Assembly: GCA_022572105.1 (NCBI GenBank)
Contig: JACZWN010000126.1
Span: forward strand, 1 to 10,272
Length of the DNA: 10,272 nucleotides
Direction: 5' to 3'
Source: Pseudomonadota bacterium
Lineage (GTDB): Bacteria > Pseudomonadota > Alphaproteobacteria > Kiloniellales > J153
Shown piece after piece: positions 7,560-10,272 of the stretch; position 1 is the stretch's first letter, and each line of letters starts with the position of its first letter. The notes below the pieces were generated by a model. It did no database searches. It was not told where the DNA came from and worked only from the letters and a program-made list of their open reading frames with translations. A program made the position numbers and the translations under genes.

Positions 7560-8486
7560 ATGAGGACGATCGTCCGCATCGCCATTTTAGCCGCCTGCCT
7601 GGCGGCGCTCTCCGGCTGGGCGCCGCCGGGCCGGGCGCACGAGGTCGCCGAGCCGGTCGTGACCGGCAAGCCCCTGCTCTCGGCCCCGGACCGAAAGGTC
7701 TACCGCGCCGCCTTCCACGAGGCGGCCAAGGTGCGCTTCCGCGACGCCCGGAAACTGGCCCGGAAGGCCAAGGAGCGCCTGCCCGCCAAGGTGATCCGGT
7801 GGATGGAGCTGGCCGGGGACCGGCCGCGCGGCGACTTCGCGGAGGTCGCCCGCTTCCTGGAGGACAACCCGGAGTGGCCGCGCCGGGCGGCGCTGTTGCG
7901 CAACGCCGAGTTGGCCCTGCCCGACGACCTGCCGGACGAACGCCTGCTCGCCTGGTTCGAGGCGCGGCCGCCGGTCACCGCGGCGGGCGCGGTACGCCAC
8001 GCCGCGGCGCTGATGCGCGCCGGCCAGAAGGCGCGCGCGACCGCGCTGCTCCGCGCCACCTGGGTAGGCGGCGATTTCGGCCGGCGCGACGAGCGCGCCT
8101 TCCGCAAGCGCTTTTCCAAGCTGCTGCGCCGCGAGGACGAGCTGGCCCGCCTGGACCGGCTGCTTTGGGACCGCAAGTACCGGCCGGCCAAGCGCCAGGC
8201 GCGCCGCCTGGGCAAGGCCTACGCCGCGCTCGCCGAGGCGCGCATCGCGCTGGCCCGCAGGAGCCCCGGCGTCGATTGGGCGGTCAAGCAGGTTCCGGCC
8301 GAGCTCAAGGACGATCCCGGGCTGGTTTACGAGCGCGCGCGCTGGCGCCGGGGCAAGAACCGTTACGACGGCGTGATCGAGCTGCTCGACCCGCCCGATC
8401 CGGCGGCCCCGCGCCCCGAGCGGTGGTGGCCCCTGCGCAAATGGGCCGCCCGCCAGGCCTTCATGAAGGGCGACATCTCGAAGTAG
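7560..8486 (+). pseudogene. Soluble lytic transglycosylase, N-terminal part only
   Basis: The product begins with a clear signal peptide (residues 1-26, basic start, hydrophobic core, GRA before the cut), so it is exported to the periplasm. The rest is an alanine- and arginine-rich all-helical region like the superhelical domain of Slt-type lytic transglycosylases, which cleave peptidoglycan between MurNAc and GlcNAc. Intact family members are roughly 600-700 residues and carry the catalytic SLT domain at the C-terminus. Here the frame ends after 308 residues at WAARQAFMKGDIS, followed by one lysine and a stop. The catalytic domain is missing because the DNA switches to an unrelated gene at about 8462-8480. 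The cause is more likely a chimeric join than a natural truncation. The family assignment rests on the repeat region and signal peptide, not on a catalytic motif. Confidence 0.75.
8462..8480. other. Junction A: transglycosylase to peptidase
   Basis: On the plus strand these 19 bases encode the FMKGDIS end of the transglycosylase. On the minus strand they encode the start of EMSPFM of the peptidase. Both proteins can be read through the same bases, so the two parent sequences could have shared about 19-20 bases. This is the form of a short-overlap join. Confidence 0.65.
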
Positions 8487-8719
8487 AGCTCGGGCGCCTC
8501 CCAGAAAGTGCGCTGCTCGCTCTGGAATCCAAACGGAGTGAGCGACCGGTTGTACGCACCGCTGCGAGCGATGCCGGCAGCGAACAGGTCGGAGTGCGCG
8601 AGCATGTTGGCGGTCATGAAGGCGCCGTAGCTGTGCCCACCGATGCCGATGCGATCGGCTTCGGAGATGCCGAGATCCACGAGCACATCGACGGCCGCCT
8701 GGCCGCCGGCCACGAGCTG
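8462..8719 (-). pseudogene. S9-family (prolyl oligopeptidase-like) peptidase fragment
   Basis: This internal fragment of about 85 residues has neither start nor end. It contains the alpha/beta-hydrolase nucleophile elbow GGHSYGAF (catalytic serine codon at 8630-8632), preceded by AAVDVLVDLGISEADRIGIG and followed by TANMLAHSDLFAAGIARSGAYNRS, LTPFGFQ, TFWEAPELYFEMSPFM. These are characteristic of the C-terminal catalytic domain of S9 serine peptidases. The catalytic aspartate and histidine that should follow are missing because the sequence switches at its left edge. The fragment is antisense to both neighbouring fragments. The recognisable peptidase sequence ends where transglycosylase (left) and deacetylase (right) sequence begins, so it is a splinter of another gene and not functional here. 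Confidence 0.8.
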
Positions 8720-8722
8720 TTG
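8702..8722. other. Junction B: peptidase to deacetylase
   Basis: Plus-strand reading gives AGHELL, the expected lead into the deacetylase motif HELLLHIPMEP. Minus-strand reading gives QLVAGGQ, expected just before AAVDVLVDLG in the peptidase. The overlap of the two readings is about 20 bases. Exact limits depend on parent sequences I cannot see. Confidence 0.55.
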
Positions 8723-9127
8723 CTGCACATTCCCATGGAACCCGGCAGCCTGGACGTGGACCCGGGCCCGAACGTCCTGCTGACCGGCATTCCGCGCCAG
8801 GAACTGTTGACCAGCCTGAAATGGAACCTGGATCAATTCAGCGGGTACGTGGGGGTCAACAATCACATGGGCAGCCGCTTCACGGCGGACTTGGCCGGAA
8901 TGGTCGCGGTCATGGAGGAGTTGAAGAAACGGAAGCTGTTTTTTCTGGATTCCATTACCGCCGGCAATTCCGTCGCCCGCAAGGCGGCCCGGAAGGTCGG
9001 CTTACCCTTCGCCGGACGAAATGTCTTTCTCGATCACGCCGACGACGTGGTGGAAATTACCAAGCGTCTGGTTGAGGTCGAAAGGCTAGCTAAAAGGACC
9101 GGCCTGGCCATCGCCATCGGCCACCCG
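8708..9127 (+). pseudogene. Divergent polysaccharide deacetylase (YibQ type) fragment
   Basis: About 140 residues match the Polysacc_deac_2 (DUF610/YibQ) family: GHELLLHIPMEP, GPNVLLTG, a YVGVNNHMGSRFTAD motif carrying the conserved N and H residues, LFFLDSITAG, VFLDHADDV and AIAIGHP. Full-length members are secreted or membrane-anchored and considerably longer, so the N-terminal part, with any signal, is absent. The fragment is in frame with the thiolase tail that follows, giving an unbroken but probably artificial reading frame to 9259. It is less GC-rich in places (for example 8935-8965 and 9083-9099) than the genes on either side, which supports a different source. Confidence 0.82.
9107..9127. 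other. Junction C: deacetylase to thiolase over seven shared codons
   Basis: The 21 bases coding for AIAIGHP belong to motifs found in both families: GxAIAIGHP near the end of YibQ-type deacetylases and GGAIAIGHPLGATGAR in thiolases. The sequence before is deacetylase and after is thiolase, so the switch lies inside these bases and keeps the frame. Confidence 0.75.
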
Positions 9128-9259
9128 CTCGGTGCGACGGGCGCCCGCCTGGTGCCGACGGTCGGGCACGAGCTGCGCCGCTCCGGCAAGCGCTACGGCC
9201 TGGCGACGCAGTGCATCGGCGCGGGCATGGGCATCTCGACGATCATCGAGGCGCTGTAA
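9107..9259 (+). pseudogene. Thiolase (acetyl-CoA acyltransferase), C-terminal tail
   Basis: These 50 codons encode the last part of a thiolase. They include the active-site histidine in GHPLGATG and the second active-site cysteine in QCIGAGMGIS, ending IIEAL and TAA at 9257-9259. Intact thiolases are about 390 residues and form or cleave beta-ketoacyl-CoA. The N-terminal acyl-accepting cysteine is missing because the sequence to the left belongs to a deacetylase. The ending is natural, so this looks like the real 3' end of a gene joined to a foreign 5' part. Confidence 0.88.
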
Positions 9260-9264
9260 CGACG

Positions 9265-9864
9265 TTGCGTGTGGTCGGGGCCGGCGTGGGCCGGACGGGT
9301 ACGCTGTCGCTCAAGATCGCGCTGGAGCGGCTGCTCGGCGGGCCCTGCTACCACATGATGGAGGTCTTCGGGCATCCGGAGCACATCCCTGCCTGGCAGG
9401 CAGCGGCCCAGGGCAAGATGCCCGACTGGCGAGAGCTGTTGGCTGGCTACCAGGCCGCCGTCGATTGGCCCGCCTCCGCCTTCTGGCCCGAGCTGAGCGA
9501 AGCGTTCCCCGACGCCATCGTGCTGCTCTCGGTGCGGGACGCGCAGTCCTGGTGGCAGAGCGCCGACCAGACGATCTTCCCATCGAGCCGCCAAATACCA
9601 AACGACGACTTGCGCGCCATGATCGACGGCCTGTTCGCCGCTCGATTCACCACGGAGATCGGGGACGCGGCGGCAGCCATTGCGGCCTACGAGCGCCACA
9701 ATGCGCAGGTGCGGGACACGGTCCCTCCAGGCCGCCTCGTCGAGTGGACGCCCGGCGATGGCTGGCAGCCGCTCTGCGACGCCCTCGGCGTGCCCGTGCC
9801 CGATGAGCCTTTCCCCCACGCGAATACCAGGGCCGACTTCCTCAAGCGAGCGTCCACGGACTAG
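9265..9864 (+). CDS. Sulfotransferase-family protein (Sulfotransfer_4-like)
   Basis: The 199-residue product begins RVVGAGVGRTGTLSLKIAL; the glycine-rich GAGVGRTGT loop (5-13) fits the 5'-phosphosulfate binding loop for PAPS. VLLSVRDAQSWWQS (87-100) resembles the 3'-phosphate binding region of these enzymes. It would transfer a sulfo group to an unknown acceptor in the cytosol. GGPCYHMMEVF (25-35) is typical of the subfamily. The start is uncertain: TTG at 9265 or GTG at 9271 are the options, with no good ribosome binding site, and no ATG lies between the thiolase stop and the first conserved residues. It starts five bases after the thiolase tail and converges on the methyltransferase gene. 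Proteins of this kind are frequent in actinobacteria, so it may not belong to the left-hand genome. Confidence 0.78.
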   Translation: MRVVGAGVGRTGTLSLKIALERLLGGPCYHMMEVFGHPEHIPAWQAAAQGKMPDWRELLAGYQAAVDWPASAFWPELSEAFPDAIVLLSVRDAQSWWQSADQTIFPSSRQIPNDDLRAMIDGLFAARFTTEIGDAAAAIAAYERHNAQVRDTVPPGRLVEWTPGDGWQPLCDALGVPVPDEPFPHANTRADFLKRASTD

Positions 9865-9970
9865 GGCGTACCTGCTAAATGCGGATGCAACCTAGACGGC
9901 GAAGAGTTCAGCCGCGAGCTCGTCGAGAGTGCCGATGTCTCGTAGCGGGAAAGCTCATCCTCGATCCTGG
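9865..9970. other. Gap between convergent genes
   Basis: These 106 bases separate the stops of the sulfotransferase and methyltransferase genes. No hairpin followed by a T-run is seen. On the minus strand, 9892-9954 reads as 20 codons ending in a stop (LRDIGTLDELAAELFAV is the end) and looks protein-like, but it has no start codon and a stop just upstream, so I do not call a gene. Confidence 0.4.
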
Positions 9971-10272
9971 CTAGGCCCGCCGTGCGATGGTGATGATCTC
10001 CGGGCTCGTATCGGTCAGCGGCTGCCGGTCCCAGTCCCCGAACTGCTCTTCGATCACCAAGCCAGCACCGGATAGGAAAGCGGACAGCGAATCCGCACCA
10101 AGGAACCTCAACGTGCTCCGGCTCACCTGCGGCCGATCCCAACTGGGACTCGTGAACGTAGTGGTGAAACGAACGACGTCACCTTCGACCGGTGTCTCGA
10201 CCTCGCGTGCTATCCGCACCACGGCACCGTCGGCGTCGGTAACCTCGGCCGGGTTGGCCGCAGACCAACGCT
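9971..10272 (-). CDS. Class I SAM-dependent methyltransferase, C-terminal part (runs off window)
   Basis: The frame is open from the right edge to TAG at 9971-9973 and encodes about 99 residues without a needed start; an internal GTG at 10222 is probably not the true start. The segment has VRFTTTFTS, QVSRSTLRFL, LSAFLSGAGLVIEEQFGDWD and PEIITIARR, the end of a family of small-molecule class I methyltransferases in which the last strands read EEQFGDWD and PEIITIAR. The SAM-binding motifs would lie upstream, beyond the window. The substrate cannot be told. Like the neighbouring sulfotransferase, it resembles genes common in actinobacteria. Confidence 0.72.
   Translation of the reverse strand, partial: RWSAANPAEVTDADGAVVRIAREVETPVEGDVVRFTTTFTSPSWDRPQVSRSTLRFLGADSLSAFLSGAGLVIEEQFGDWDRQPLTDTSPEIITIARRA

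Noticed and set aside
8363..8866. A 167-residue minus-strand gene containing the peptidase motif
   Set aside because: Only about 85 central residues are peptidase-like. The N- and C-terminal parts are antisense shadows of the deacetylase and transglycosylase.
7799..9259. A 486-residue plus-strand protein as a novel multidomain enzyme
   Set aside because: The first 300 residues are an out-of-frame shadow of the transglycosylase and of the antisense peptidase; the rest is a join of deacetylase and thiolase fragments.

Overview
The window is GC-rich DNA. Positions 1 to about 8480 read as one coherent stretch of an alphaproteobacterial chromosome, probably Rhodospirillales-like. I base this on gene order and protein character: dapA-smpB, family-5 uracil-DNA glycosylase, NYN-domain protein, folK, rpoZ, a bifunctional Rel/SpoT and a DUF2062 membrane protein form a known alphaproteobacterial neighbourhood. 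I could not run a taxonomic search.

Layout, left to right. Positions 1-169 are a short palindromic element, cut by the window edge, whose terminal repeat supplies the last residues and stop codon of the DUF2062 gene. On the minus strand follow (in transcription order) folK, rpoZ, rsh and the DUF2062 gene, with a good sigma-70-type promoter before rpoZ. On the plus strand are the NYN-domain gene, then a second, larger copy of the palindromic element (5014-5289), then the uracil-DNA glycosylase gene. This converges on smpB, which lies behind dapA on the minus strand. A divergent 189-base gap with a recognisable dapA promoter leads to a plus-strand gene for the N-terminal helical part of a soluble lytic transglycosylase.

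From about 8462 to 9127 the sequence is a patchwork. The transglycosylase gene stops abruptly. It is followed by an inside-out fragment of an S9-family peptidase, a fragment of a YibQ-type divergent polysaccharide deacetylase, and the C-terminal end of a thiolase. Each switch falls where the two partners appear able to share about 20 bases; the last falls on the seven codons for AIAIGHP, common to both proteins. This is the signature expected of short-overlap (k-mer) assembly errors in metagenomic data, so I read 8462-9127 as probably chimeric and the right end (thiolase tail, sulfotransferase-family gene, methyltransferase tail) as possibly from another organism.

How the genes work together: the left 8.4 kb is housekeeping. 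It covers stringent response (rsh) and RNA polymerase (rpoZ, omega), folate synthesis (folK), lysine/peptidoglycan precursor synthesis (dapA), ribosome rescue (smpB), base-excision repair (UDG) and a putative RNase (NYN). I see no defence system, CRISPR array, tRNA or rRNA. The two items worth following are the pair of nested-palindrome elements with TA-flanked 33-base terminal repeats and reusable hairpin modules, and the short-overlap junctions on the right.
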